DNA of 64,000 nucleotides from Cesiribacter sp964504565. Lineage in GTDB: Bacteria; Bacteroidota; Bacteroidia; Cytophagales; Cyclobacteriaceae. Below are positions 7,915-17,096 of this stretch, one piece after another (position 1 is the first letter of the stretch; each line of letters starts with the position of its first letter). Under the pieces are notes generated by a model. It saw only the letters and a list, made by a program, of their open reading frames with translations. It made no database searches and had not been told where the DNA came from. A program made the translations under genes and the position numbers. The stretch is taken from the NCBI GenBank assembly GCA_964504565.1, contig CAZDEY010000003.1, positions 62,001 through 126,000 on the forward strand. The letters run 5' to 3'.

Positions 7915-8565
7915 CTAATATTTTACAATCCAAATGTTGTCTCCGTAACGGCTCTTTAACTCCGGAAGCTTGGTATTTAAATCGGTAAAGTTACCGCTGC
8001 TTACCGCCAGGCGATAAAACTTACGATCGCCGCTCGGCTCAATTACCGAGGCTTTCATTCCTTCAGCTTCTAATTTTTTACCGTAGTCGTAGGCCATATC
8101 GCTATCAATAAAGCTGCCGACAATAATATGGTAACCTCCGGTTGGTGAACTTATTGTGCTAAGGCTGCCTTGGGCGGTATTATTTTCCCAGGCGTCCGGG
8201 CTTTCTTCTACCGGCTCCTCATAGGTTATGGGTTCGGGTTCGGGTTCTACCGGCTGTTCAACTTTAGGTTGTTCGGCTATTGGTTGCTCAGCCGGCTCCG
8301 GATCGTTAAACAAAAATAGCCATACCGCTACCCCAACCAGGGCCAATAAAATTATCAGGGTTATCCATAAACCAGCGCTACTACTGTCTTTCTTTTTTAC
8401 CTCAATTTCGCGACGAGGCGGCGGCGGGGTGGCCGCTACCGGCTCTTCTTCCACCGGCTGAGGCCGGGCTATGGGATCGTATTCAGCTTCCGGCAGACCG
8501 TAATCGTCATCCTCCGGCTGGTTATAATTGGGGTTGTGCGGATCGTATTTATTATCGGAACTCAT
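7915..8565 (-). CDS. Membrane-anchored SPOR-domain protein
   Basis: 216 residues. Acidic N-terminal cytoplasmic region (residues 1-60) rich in Pro/Glu/Tyr, a single membrane helix (about 66-86), a Pro/Glu linker, then a SPOR domain (about 138-216; YHIIVGSFIDSDMAYDYG, ending NIWIVKY). SPOR domains bind denuded peptidoglycan at division sites, so this is a likely septal or cell wall-linked partner of the ExbB-ExbD-TonB complex encoded next to it. Confidence 0.88.
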   Translation of the reverse strand: MSSDNKYDPHNPNYNQPEDDDYGLPEAEYDPIARPQPVEEEPVAATPPPPRREIEVKKKDSSSAGLWITLIILLALVGVAVWLFLFNDPEPAEQPIAEQPKVEQPVEPEPEPITYEEPVEESPDAWENNTAQGSLSTISSPTGGYHIIVGSFIDSDMAYDYGKKLEAEGMKASVIEPSGDRKFYRLAVSSGNFTDLNTKLPELKSRYGDNIWIVKY

Positions 8566-8669
8566 AATTTTTTACCCTGTTAATTTTGCTGTTAAAGCTA
8601 TTCTTGAAATGACCGGTAATAATACTGAATTCAGAACCGAATGCAAAAAGTTAAAACCACCTATACCGT

Positions 8670-10352
8670 TTAGAAGGCGTAAGTTCCGCCCAATTGTACA
8701 ACCAATCCGCGGCTGGGGTAGCGTAAAAAACGGCTATCCTTTCTACCCAACACATTATCAAACGTTATAAAACCGGTTGCTTGGGGGCTTATTCGGTACT
8801 CACCGCCCAAATCAAGCTTCAATACCGGATCAAGGGTAACTACCGAAGCATTGGCCTTATCTTCTACAGTGTAATCCAGGGCTTTTATACCACTTATTGC
8901 ACTAAAGCCGGCCCGCCCATAAATTTTATCATAAATATTTAAGCTAAAATTGGAAGTAAATTCCAGATTGGGCATATGGTAGGCCTCACCCAGCTCGTTG
9001 GTAGTGTAATTAAATAGCTTAATTTGAGATTCAAGTTTCCATTTATCGCGGTAGCTATAATTTGCTTGCGTCCAGAAACTTATTCTTGTAATATTTTCGC
9101 TGTCATACACCAAATTAAATTGCTCAAGCTGGGTAGAATCATTTAGGAAAAAGTATTGATCGTCTAAGGAGGCAACTTCAAATCCGGCATGAAGGCCAAA
9201 ACCGGCAAAGGTGGTATTGGCTCCGGCAAAAAAGGCAAAATCCTTTTTGGTAAACCTTATATCCAGACTATCTCCTAGCCAAGGGTTTTCCTGGGTAATT
9301 TGCTCGTAGGTTGTTGGGGCAATATCACCTTCAATTCCGCCGTAAACCTTAAGCCCGGCAATCGGCTGAATTTCAGCACGGGCCGAGGGGGCAAAAAACA
9401 GCTCGGAATTATTATTCATATCGTTATGAATAGCAAAATTGAACGCGCCGATAATTTTTATTGCCCCAAATTCAGTTTCAAATCCTGGTTGTATTTTCAC
9501 CAGGCTACGGCTGCTCGATTCATCAAATTGGCTAAAGGAGCTAAGCAGGGAAGAAACTCCAATTTTTAATGCTAATAAGTCACTTAGTTCGTAGCGTAGC
9601 TTTCCGTTTAAAATAATACGGTTTTCCGCCAAATTTAAATTACTGCTGGTTCGGCCAAAATTTAAGCCGGCGTCAGCTTGCAAGTTTTCACTGTCTAATT
9701 TTGCCAAATCAGCGCCCAAGCCCATACGGAGGTAAGCTTGTTTTATATCACTTTTGTCAACTTCAGTTTCGTCCGGCACATTATAGCCATAAAAGTTGTA
9801 GCGATCGCGATTGAAGTTAGCGTGAACATTGGCCCCCACGGTTTTGGTAGTATACCTACCGTAGCCGGCGATACCGGTTTNNNNNNNNNNACTATAGCCG
9901 CTGTTTCCCCTATCAACCGAACCGGTAGCGGCCGATTCATGGGTAAGTTGCAAATGGTAGAAATACGGGCCGGCCTGGGGGCTGCTTAGCCTTGCCTCCA
10001 GCAGAGGAGTCCAGTAATTGCCGAACCCTACTTTTACAAAGCGGGGGTAGTACGGAGCCGGCGGGTCGGACTTAACGCGAACCACTCGCATTTTAGCCTC
10101 CAGCGGCTGTAGCGGGGCTATAGGCTCAGTAGTTGAATATTCAAGCTGTTCAGTATCGGTTTTGGGAGATTCGGGTGCTATTTTTTTGTAACTGCGCGTG
10201 GCTGGTGGCAGCTCGTTTTCCCGTTCTTTTAAAATTACAACCTTTTCCTCTTCTAACTCCGACTCCGTCCAAGGCTTGTTTTGCTCCTGGGCATAGGCAC
10301 CGGCTTGTAGGGCAAAAACTGCGGAAAGTATAGCAATAAGCTGTCTTTTCAT
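8670..10352 (-). CDS. Outer-membrane beta-barrel protein with an assembly gap
   Basis: About 560 residues including four unknown ones. Signal peptide 1-21 (ends AYAQ), a charged N-terminal region (about 22-100), then alternating amphipathic strands with aromatic girdles through to a C-terminal strand ending LVVQLGGTYAF, typical of barrels inserted by BAM. No TonB plug domain is visible, so it is not a complete TonB-dependent receptor. Ten N at 9881-9890 fall near residue 155; the frame stays open on both sides. Encoded 11 bp after the TPR gene, with which it probably works at the outer membrane. Confidence 0.75.
   Translation of the reverse strand: MKRQLIAILSAVFALQAGAYAQEQNKPWTESELEEEKVVILKERENELPPATRSYKKIAPESPKTDTEQLEYSTTEPIAPLQPLEAKMRVVRVKSDPPAPYYPRFVKVGFGNYWTPLLEARLSSPQAGPYFYHLQLTHESAATGSVDRGNSGYSXXXXTGIAGYGRYTTKTVGANVHANFNRDRYNFYGYNVPDETEVDKSDIKQAYLRMGLGADLAKLDSENLQADAGLNFGRTSSNLNLAENRIILNGKLRYELSDLLALKIGVSSLLSSFSQFDESSSRSLVKIQPGFETEFGAIKIIGAFNFAIHNDMNNNSELFFAPSARAEIQPIAGLKVYGGIEGDIAPTTYEQITQENPWLGDSLDIRFTKKDFAFFAGANTTFAGFGLHAGFEVASLDDQYFFLNDSTQLEQFNLVYDSENITRISFWTQANYSYRDKWKLESQIKLFNYTTNELGEAYHMPNLEFTSNFSLNIYDKIYGRAGFSAISGIKALDYTVEDKANASVVTLDPVLKLDLGGEYRISPQATGFITFDNVLGRKDSRFLRYPSRGLVVQLGGTYAF
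9881..9890. other. Assembly gap (10 N) inside the barrel gene
   Basis: Ten N. The reading frame of the barrel gene continues if exactly ten bases (or that number modulo 3) are missing, but the run length equals the other gap in the window, so it is probably a fixed placeholder and not a measured length. Confidence 0.95.
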
Positions 10353-10363
10353 TAAAGTAAGAA

Positions 10364-13300
10364 TTAGTTGCCCAGGCTGTCGCTAGCCGTTTCAGTTTGG
10401 TTTTGTAGATCGGCGGCAGTTTGCGCTTCTAGTTGCGCTAAACGCTTCTTGGCTTCTTCTGTAATGGCTTTGTCGGTGCTATTGGCAATTATGGACTTCA
10501 GGGTTTCTTTAGCCTGGAACATCTCGCCGAGCTTAACATTGTTTTCAGCAATTAGCAAGAAGGCTTTGCCCAACCAATACGTATACGAACCATAGCTGGA
10601 ATTAAATCCATATAAGCTGTCGATTGATTCTTCGTAATTCTTATTAAGAAATTTGATATAGGCGAGTTGATAGTAGGCCTCGGCGCCACTTTCATCCTTA
10701 GCGGCACTTACTACCTTCTGAAATGCTTGCTGGGCCTCATCTAATCTATTTTGCTTTAGGGCAACCCTACCCTTTATAAGATTGGCCCGGCCGGCACTTA
10801 GGCTACCGGCGCCTTCGGTTTCTATTAGCCTGTCGGCAAAGTACACCGATGAATCGCCCATCTGCCGTTGAAAGTAAGCTTCCATTAAGCCTCGATAAGC
10901 ATCGGTTTGCTCGCGTTTGTTTTGGCTAAATCGGCTAAGCTGGCGGTAGTATTTGCTGGCAGTTACAAAGTCTTTCTGTTCATCGCTAATATTAGCTAAG
11001 CGTAGCAAACTACGGTTTCTAATGCTAGGCGTTTGGCTTTTGGCCAGGCTGGCATACTGTAATAGAGCTTCCTGCGCCTGCCCATTTCTGTAAAGGGCTT
11101 CAGCTAGATAAAATTTAGCATCTTCCAGGCGAGAACTCTGAGGATAGGTTTGGATAAAGCTATTTAATTTATTTATAGCCTGGCTATATTTTTGAGCGAA
11201 GTACAGGTTTTTGGCCGCATCGTATTCAACTCCCTCTAATGACTCACTGGTTGGGTTGTCGCGCTTATAGAGGCTTAAGTAACGGTCGAATTCTTCGCTG
11301 CGGTTAAGCTGGTTTAAAACCTCCTGCAAACCTAGCAGCATACTATACCCACTGCTATGGCCGGCGTAGCGTTCCAATCCTTTTACGTAGGTTTGGCGGG
11401 CGGCCTCGTACTGTTGCAAATTATACTGGGCTAGCGCTTTGCTACGGTAAGCAAACGGTACAAACGGGCTATCGCTAAACTTGGCTATGACTGCATCAAA
11501 CAGCGGAATAGCCTTTTGGTAACTGCCCTGTTCAAATTCGGCCTGAGCCATATTGTATTGGGCATCATCGCGGTACTGGCTTTGTGGGTATTTAGTTAAT
11601 AACTGGTTCCAGTAGGTATTGGCTGCCGGATAATTATCTAAAAGTCCGTTCACTAACCCTAATTGGAGCAGGGCATAGTCAGTTTCTTTTACCCCGGCAT
11701 CCACCGCTTTCTTATAATTAGTAATAGCTTCCCCGTATACTTTATTAGCGTAGTAGCTATCGGCCAACCTTAACAGGGCGTCGGTATAAAAAGGATCGGT
11801 GTTGCCAGATTTGCTTACGTATTCCTTAAAATGTGTAAGTGCCCTGTCGTATTGCTGGCTGTTATAATAAGCGTAACCAATACCGTAGCGGCTCTTTAAG
11901 TGAAATTCGGAATCGGGAGTTGCTGCTCTAAAAACCCCGGCGTACGAATTAATTGCCTCTGGCCACTTTTTGCCTATGCTGTACGCTTCACCACTCCAGT
12001 AATTTGCCTTAGCTACCAATTCCCTATCCATAGGGTGCTGCAAAGATTTTTGCCAAAGCGTAACGGCATTGTAGAATTTACCATCGTTAAATTGTTCGGT
12101 TCCGCGCAAATAAGTTACTTCCTGGTAAGCTCTTTCCAGGCGCGGAGTATTTAGGCTTATACTTTCCAAATACGCTATGGCCTGGTCGTAATTGCGCGTT
12201 TTTAGTAGCGAGTTACTTAGCAGGTCGTTTACTTCGGCGGTGTACTTTGAGCGGGGATAGTTTTGCTTAAACTCCTTCAGGTTATTTCCGGCCAATTCGT
12301 ATTGTTTCTGATCGTACTGTAGCTTAGCAACCTGAAACAGGCTTTCTTCCTGAATATTCTTATTAAAGCTTAATTCAGAAGCTTTACTGTAGGCTGATTG
12401 GGCAAATGCTTTGTTGTCGGCACTTACATACAGGTTGCCTAGGTAGTATGCTGCGTACTGGGCCAGGCTATCGCTTTTATCGGCCAGCGGTTTAAAGTTT
12501 TCTATAGCCTCCTGGTTCTTACCGGTCTTATATTCCGAAAAAGCCATTCGGTAACGTACCTGATCGTCTGCCCGGTTTTTGCGGGTATATCGTTCGAAGC
12601 GGGTAGCGGCTTCAGCGTACTGTTTTTTCTGAAAGTAAGCTTCGGCAGCCAACAGATCTAGTTCACCACCGGCAGTTTGGCTATTCTGCTTACTTTCTAC
12701 ATAGCTAATAAGCTTATCGTACATTCTCTGGCGATAATAAATATTAGCCATGAGCGGAGGTACTACCGATGCATAAGCCTCATTCTTCTCGGCCCGCTCT
12801 AGATCGTAAGCGGCCTGGTCGTATTGGTCTTTTGTATAATATATATACCCGGCGTAATAACTGGCGGCATAACTATAGCGGTTATCGGTTCTCTTTAGGG
12901 TATTAAACCTGCTTAAGGCGTTATCAAACTCCTTTTTGCCGAAATAGATATAGGCAATAGTAAAATCCAGCTCTTCTTGCTGGGTAGGGTTAAGCTTGCT
13001 CCGGTCGGTAAGCTCCAGATAGTTTAGTGCTTTGCTTAGATTATTTTTTTGGTAGTAATACGTGCCTAATTCGTAGTAAGCCAGGCTGGCCTTAGGATGC
13101 TGCTCATACTGTTGAACAAAGTTTTCAGCTAGAACTTCAGCATCGTCGTTTCCTAATCGTAGCGCGCTCATGGCGATATAGTAGGCAGCTTCGGCGCGGC
13201 GCAAATCGTTTTTGGATACGGCCGGATCGGCAACAAACTTTTGTAGTGAGGCCCTAGCACCAGCCCACTGATTGTACCCATAAAGTTCTAATCCTTTCTC

Positions 13301-13402
13301 GTAGTGAGTGGTACCCTGCGGAAAAGTAGCAGGGTGTTGCGCACTTACGTTAAAGTAAAAGTGGGTTAACAGAAGTAAAAATACGGTGCAGATTCTCTTC
13401 AT
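10364..13402 (-). CDS. Large periplasmic TPR-repeat protein
   Basis: 1012 residues. Signal peptide 1-21 (ends VSAQ), then TPR-like helical pairs over almost the whole length, with recurring A-x-Y-x-x-G/A-x-x-Y patterns such as YYAGYIYYTKDQYDQAAYDLE and FYLAEALYRNGQAQEALLQYA. It ends in a short Thr/Asn/Gln-rich tail. Proteins of this size and make-up sit upstream of an outer-membrane barrel in many Bacteroidota; the TPR array suggests a scaffold for envelope proteins. It is the first gene of the run that continues to trmB, so the operon promoter should lie in 13403-13630. Confidence 0.85.
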   Translation of the reverse strand: MKRICTVFLLLLTHFYFNVSAQHPATFPQGTTHYEKGLELYGYNQWAGARASLQKFVADPAVSKNDLRRAEAAYYIAMSALRLGNDDAEVLAENFVQQYEQHPKASLAYYELGTYYYQKNNLSKALNYLELTDRSKLNPTQQEELDFTIAYIYFGKKEFDNALSRFNTLKRTDNRYSYAASYYAGYIYYTKDQYDQAAYDLERAEKNEAYASVVPPLMANIYYRQRMYDKLISYVESKQNSQTAGGELDLLAAEAYFQKKQYAEAATRFERYTRKNRADDQVRYRMAFSEYKTGKNQEAIENFKPLADKSDSLAQYAAYYLGNLYVSADNKAFAQSAYSKASELSFNKNIQEESLFQVAKLQYDQKQYELAGNNLKEFKQNYPRSKYTAEVNDLLSNSLLKTRNYDQAIAYLESISLNTPRLERAYQEVTYLRGTEQFNDGKFYNAVTLWQKSLQHPMDRELVAKANYWSGEAYSIGKKWPEAINSYAGVFRAATPDSEFHLKSRYGIGYAYYNSQQYDRALTHFKEYVSKSGNTDPFYTDALLRLADSYYANKVYGEAITNYKKAVDAGVKETDYALLQLGLVNGLLDNYPAANTYWNQLLTKYPQSQYRDDAQYNMAQAEFEQGSYQKAIPLFDAVIAKFSDSPFVPFAYRSKALAQYNLQQYEAARQTYVKGLERYAGHSSGYSMLLGLQEVLNQLNRSEEFDRYLSLYKRDNPTSESLEGVEYDAAKNLYFAQKYSQAINKLNSFIQTYPQSSRLEDAKFYLAEALYRNGQAQEALLQYASLAKSQTPSIRNRSLLRLANISDEQKDFVTASKYYRQLSRFSQNKREQTDAYRGLMEAYFQRQMGDSSVYFADRLIETEGAGSLSAGRANLIKGRVALKQNRLDEAQQAFQKVVSAAKDESGAEAYYQLAYIKFLNKNYEESIDSLYGFNSSYGSYTYWLGKAFLLIAENNVKLGEMFQAKETLKSIIANSTDKAITEEAKKRLAQLEAQTAADLQNQTETASDSLGN

Positions 13403-13630
13403 CTAATAAAATTGTCAACTGGGGCTGACGCTAAAAGCAGTGCCTACCGATTAGCAGTATCCGAATAAGCAACGCAATTTTTGTATTTTATCTTGTACTA
13501 GCAAGTTTATATACATCATTAATTTTTTTGCCGGTAGCCACCGGTTTTTCACTAAAACTTAAAGTATTACGAACTAATGAACAACAGAATAGCCCGCTGC
13601 CCGCCTCTAACTAAAGTATAACTTTAAGTA

Positions 13631-13663
13631 GAAATAAAAAATCCGGAACTAGCGGTTCCGGAC
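13631..13663 (-). terminator. Rho-independent terminator downstream of the PD40-OmpA gene
   Basis: Read on the minus strand, an 8-bp GC-rich stem (13642-13649 with 13655-13662) closes a 5-nt loop and is followed by a T-rich run (13641 down to 13631). It lies 32 bp after the stop of the PD40-OmpA gene, so it separates that gene from the TPR operon. Confidence 0.8.
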
Positions 13664-13693
13664 TTTCCGTAAATCCTCGACATCACATTATTT

Positions 13694-15493
13694 CTACTGA
13701 ATTACTTGAAAAGCTACTCTTCGGTTAAGTTCCCGGCCATCGCGCTCATCGTCGTTAGAGGCTAAAGGTTCTAGCTCGCCTTTATAATCAATTAGCAGAC
13801 GGTCGGGGTTTACCCCCTGAGACTGCAGAAAGTCTTTAACCGCTCTTGCCCGCGATTTACTGATTGCCAGGTTAGCCTTATGGTTACCCATTTCGTCGGC
13901 ATGGCCGGTAATTTTTATTTTAACTTCCGGGTTAGCCAGCAGAATTTGCGCAACGTCCGTCAGGTACTTTTTGGCTTGGCTTTTAGCTAAATTAGCCTGG
14001 TTGAAGTTGAAATAGATATTCTTAAGTAAATCAATCCGCTGATTGCCCTTGCTATCTGATACCAGGCGAACCGGAACTGACCGGGGAATTTCTATCTCTT
14101 CGCTATCCCCTTCGTTGGTAGCAAGGTTCACGGTACGGGTAGAAGTAATGGTTCCGGCATTTCCGGAGCTTAGGGTATAGGTTTCAATAATGTTTTCGGT
14201 AGGGTATTCTGGTCGGTTAACCTGATTAACCTTTTCCGGTGTTTCAGAAGTGCCGGCCGCAACCCGTTGGTTCCCCTCTTCTTCGTCATTAATTTCATCT
14301 TCCTGCAAATAAGCCAGTTGGGTATCTAGTGAGGTTTCAGTTGCTAAATTACTTTGTTCATTACTTTCCGGCATATTAGTACCCGCCTGAGCTACAATCT
14401 CTTCTTCGTTCAGGTTGGTTTCCGTATCCGCTGCTACTTCTTGACCAGCATCTTTTTCATCAGCTACAGCTGCAATTTCTTTTTTATAGGTACTTAACTT
14501 TTGCGGCTGATTAGGGGTTAAAACAGTTTCTGAAACCGCTACGGCAATTGGCGCTGCTTCTAAAGGTGGTAAATCCAGTACTTCTTCTTTTAGTGGTAAA
14601 GAAATAATATCGCGCTTGGCACTACCGTGGCGGTAACTAACAAAGTAAAGGGTTTTAAGGTCGATGGTGGCGGAAACATAGGTTTCTTCGCCGCTGGTGT
14701 TAACTGGCTTACCCATATTTACCGGCAATGACCAATTGGTATAAGTATCATCGAGCCGGTGACTGTAATATATATCCGCACCACCTAAACCAGACCAACC
14801 GTAGCTGCAGAAAAATAATGTACGGCCGTCAGAACCTAAAAAGGGAGCAAAATCAGATCGGTTGGAATTAACATTAGGGCCGGCATTTACCGGTTGCGAC
14901 CAAATTCCGTCTTCTTGCTTAAAGCTCACATATATATCTTGCTCGCCGCGGCTATCCTCCCGTTCTAAGGCCATAAATAACACCTCGCGCTCAAAGTCCA
15001 TATAAAAATCTATGTACTCACTATTATTATAATAGCGCTCAATTTCTACCGGAAACGGCCCTTCCCAATTATTTCCGTTACGGGTAAAGGTTACTACTGG
15101 ACCTTTTATTTTAGAGTAGGTGTTCATGACTAGAATTTGCTGGCCGTCCGGGCTTATACTACAAATGCTATTGGCAAACTTATTATTAACCTCATCGCCC
15201 AGGTTTTTAGCGTTAGACCAGCCTTTGGCGTTCATCTCCGCTACGTAAATATCCTGTAGATCCCGTTCCCCTTTGATATTATCCGGGTGCTCGCGCCGCC
15301 CAAAGTATAGGGTTTGGCCATCCGGTGAAATCAGCGGACGTACCTCAATGTATGGGGTATTGATGGACTTGGGCAATACGGTACGCCTCAAATCTTCCTG
15401 ATCGTCTTCATCGGTACTTTGAGCTGACGACTTATGGCCTACTAGCAATAGTAACCCTATACCTACTAATGTGATGTGATGATGAAGCTTCAT
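13694..15493 (-). CDS. PD40 beta-propeller / OmpA-domain outer-membrane protein
   Basis: 599 residues. Signal peptide 1-24 (ends SSAQ). PD40 (WD40-like) blades from about residue 40 to 300, with repeated S-P-D-G and L-Y-F motifs (LISPDGQTLYFGRR, SISPDGQQILVMN, LGSDGRTLFFCS). A low-complexity acidic linker (about 310-470) follows, then a C-terminal OmpA peptidoglycan-binding domain (about 485-599) with ITGHADEMGNHKANLAISKSRA and the ELNRRVAF end. OmpA domains bind diaminopimelate-type peptidoglycan, so it probably tethers the outer membrane. The gene is monocistronic, bounded by the terminator at 13631-13663. Confidence 0.92.
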   Translation of the reverse strand: MKLHHHITLVGIGLLLLVGHKSSAQSTDEDDQEDLRRTVLPKSINTPYIEVRPLISPDGQTLYFGRREHPDNIKGERDLQDIYVAEMNAKGWSNAKNLGDEVNNKFANSICSISPDGQQILVMNTYSKIKGPVVTFTRNGNNWEGPFPVEIERYYNNSEYIDFYMDFEREVLFMALEREDSRGEQDIYVSFKQEDGIWSQPVNAGPNVNSNRSDFAPFLGSDGRTLFFCSYGWSGLGGADIYYSHRLDDTYTNWSLPVNMGKPVNTSGEETYVSATIDLKTLYFVSYRHGSAKRDIISLPLKEEVLDLPPLEAAPIAVAVSETVLTPNQPQKLSTYKKEIAAVADEKDAGQEVAADTETNLNEEEIVAQAGTNMPESNEQSNLATETSLDTQLAYLQEDEINDEEEGNQRVAAGTSETPEKVNQVNRPEYPTENIIETYTLSSGNAGTITSTRTVNLATNEGDSEEIEIPRSVPVRLVSDSKGNQRIDLLKNIYFNFNQANLAKSQAKKYLTDVAQILLANPEVKIKITGHADEMGNHKANLAISKSRARAVKDFLQSQGVNPDRLLIDYKGELEPLASNDDERDGRELNRRVAFQVIQ

Positions 15494-15818
15494 GGCAACT
15501 TCATTTAAAACTTTAATTAACTGATGCTAAGTTATTGAAATTCACACATTAATATCAAATTTTATGTAAGTAAAAATGATGAATAATAATTTTTTATTTC
15601 CTTGAAAATTTTAATAAATAGTTTTCAGATTTAAGTATACTAACCTATTATACTGAATGCCAATTACTTATATAAGTACGCTTTAGCTGAAATATAGTAT
15701 ATAACCCCGTTAATTATTTCTTAATTATTTTTATTGGTAAGCCTGGGAATGTAAAGCACCCTAATGTTGTTTTACTAAAAAAGATAGCTTATTACTAAAT
15801 TTTTTAGTATTTTTAAAT
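15494..15818. other. AT-rich divergent intergenic region
   Basis: 325 bp between the divergent PD40-OmpA and radical SAM genes. It must hold both promoters, but I could not place -33/-7 pairs with confidence. The only clear structure is the inverted repeat next to the radical SAM gene, listed separately. Confidence 0.6.
15793..15809 (+). promoter_or_regulatory. Inverted repeat just upstream of the radical SAM gene (possible operator)
   Basis: TACTAAA-TTT-TTTAGTA, a perfect 7-bp inverted repeat with a 3-nt spacer, ending 9 bp before the ATG. A related half, TTTACTAAAAAA, lies about 25 bp upstream. A symmetric site at this position is more consistent with a repressor site or mRNA hairpin than with a terminator. 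Confidence 0.4.
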
Positions 15819-17096
15819 ATGATTGACAGGCTAAAAGAGAAGTTGGAGATTTTGGCTGATGCCGCTAAATACGATGTCAGTTGCAGTTCCAGCGGTAGTG
15901 CTCGTAAAAATAAAAATAAAGGGTTAGGTAACGCCGAAGGTATGGGTATATGCCATAGTTATACTGCCGATGGTCGGTGTGTTTCCTTACTGAAGATATT
16001 ATTAACTAATCATTGTATTTTTGATTGCGCCTACTGCGTAAGCCGGAAAAGTAATGATGTAAAACGAGTAGCCTTTACCGTTGACGAGGTAGTAGAATTG
16101 ACTATTAACTTCTACCGAAGAAATTATATAGAAGGATTATTTCTAAGCAGTGGTATTTTCAAGAGTGCTGATTACACTATGGAGCGGTTGGTAAGAATTG
16201 CTAAAAAGCTCCGCACCGAACATAAGTTTAATGGGTACATCCACCTTAAGGCAATACCCGGTGCCAGCGATGAGCTTATTCACGAAGCCGGTTTATACGC
16301 TGACCGCTTAAGCGCCAATCTGGAGATTCCTTCAGAAGTTAGTTTGAAGAAGGTGGCGCCGGAAAAAGACTACAGCTCGGTGTACAAACCAATGAATTTC
16401 ATTCAGGATCAAATTAAAGAAACCGAAGCTGATAAAAAGAATGCCCTCATAAAGCATGCTCCGCTGTTTGCCCCCGCCGGCCAAAGCACGCAATTAGTAA
16501 TTGGAGCCAGCCCGGAAAAGGATTATCAAATTTTAAACCTAGCCGAAAGTTTATACGAAAAGCAAAGTTTAAAGCGGGTATACTACAGTGGTTATGTACC
16601 GGTAAGTAACGATATTCGGTTGCCAGGAATTGAAACCCGACCGCCGGTCATACGGGAGCACCGGTTATATCAGGCTGATTGGTTATTGCGCTTTTACGGA
16701 TTTAAAGCTAAGGAATTGCTCAATAGTCAGTTTCCGGATTTGGATCTTCAATTTGACCCCAAACTTAGTTGGGCTCTACGCAATCGGGAGAAATTTCCGG
16801 TTGAACTTACTACTGCTCCTTATCAGGATATATTAAAGGTGCCGGGTATTGGAGTTAAAACGGCCAAGATGATTGTAGCTGCCCGGCAGTATTCTCATAT
16901 AAACTACGAGCTGTTGAAAAAATTTGGGGTAGTACTAAAGCGGGCTCGCTACTTTATAAGTTGTAATGGCCAAAGCGTGGTATCTACTGATATTGAAGAA
17001 ACCAAATTAAAATTACATTTATTAAAACAAACTGCCACCCCAAGCCTGGCTACTCAACAGCTTAGTTTATTTCAACCCCTAAGTTTGGCCAGTTAA
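15819..17096 (+). CDS. Putative DNA modification/repair radical SAM protein (TIGR03916-type)
   Basis: 425 residues. The radical SAM cluster motif is CIFDCAYC (Cys66, Cys70, Cys73), preceded by the family-typical GMGICHSYTADGRCVSLLK. The C-terminal part carries a helix-hairpin-helix DNA-binding motif (VPGIGVKTAKMIVAAR, about residues 352-367). This combination is the family annotated as radical SAM linked to uracil-DNA glycosylase. The next gene overlaps its stop codon by 1 bp (TAATG) and is the usual partner. The reaction is not known; its partner and HhH suggest work on damaged or modified DNA. Confidence 0.88.
   Translation: MIDRLKEKLEILADAAKYDVSCSSSGSARKNKNKGLGNAEGMGICHSYTADGRCVSLLKILLTNHCIFDCAYCVSRKSNDVKRVAFTVDEVVELTINFYRRNYIEGLFLSSGIFKSADYTMERLVRIAKKLRTEHKFNGYIHLKAIPGASDELIHEAGLYADRLSANLEIPSEVSLKKVAPEKDYSSVYKPMNFIQDQIKETEADKKNALIKHAPLFAPAGQSTQLVIGASPEKDYQILNLAESLYEKQSLKRVYYSGYVPVSNDIRLPGIETRPPVIREHRLYQADWLLRFYGFKAKELLNSQFPDLDLQFDPKLSWALRNREKFPVELTTAPYQDILKVPGIGVKTAKMIVAARQYSHINYELLKKFGVVLKRARYFISCNGQSVVSTDIEETKLKLHLLKQTATPSLATQQLSLFQPLSLAS

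Noticed and set aside
8228..8461. Gly/Ser-rich open frame on the plus strand
   Set aside because: It is the antisense of the Pro/Glu-rich linker of the SPOR protein and only reflects codon bias.
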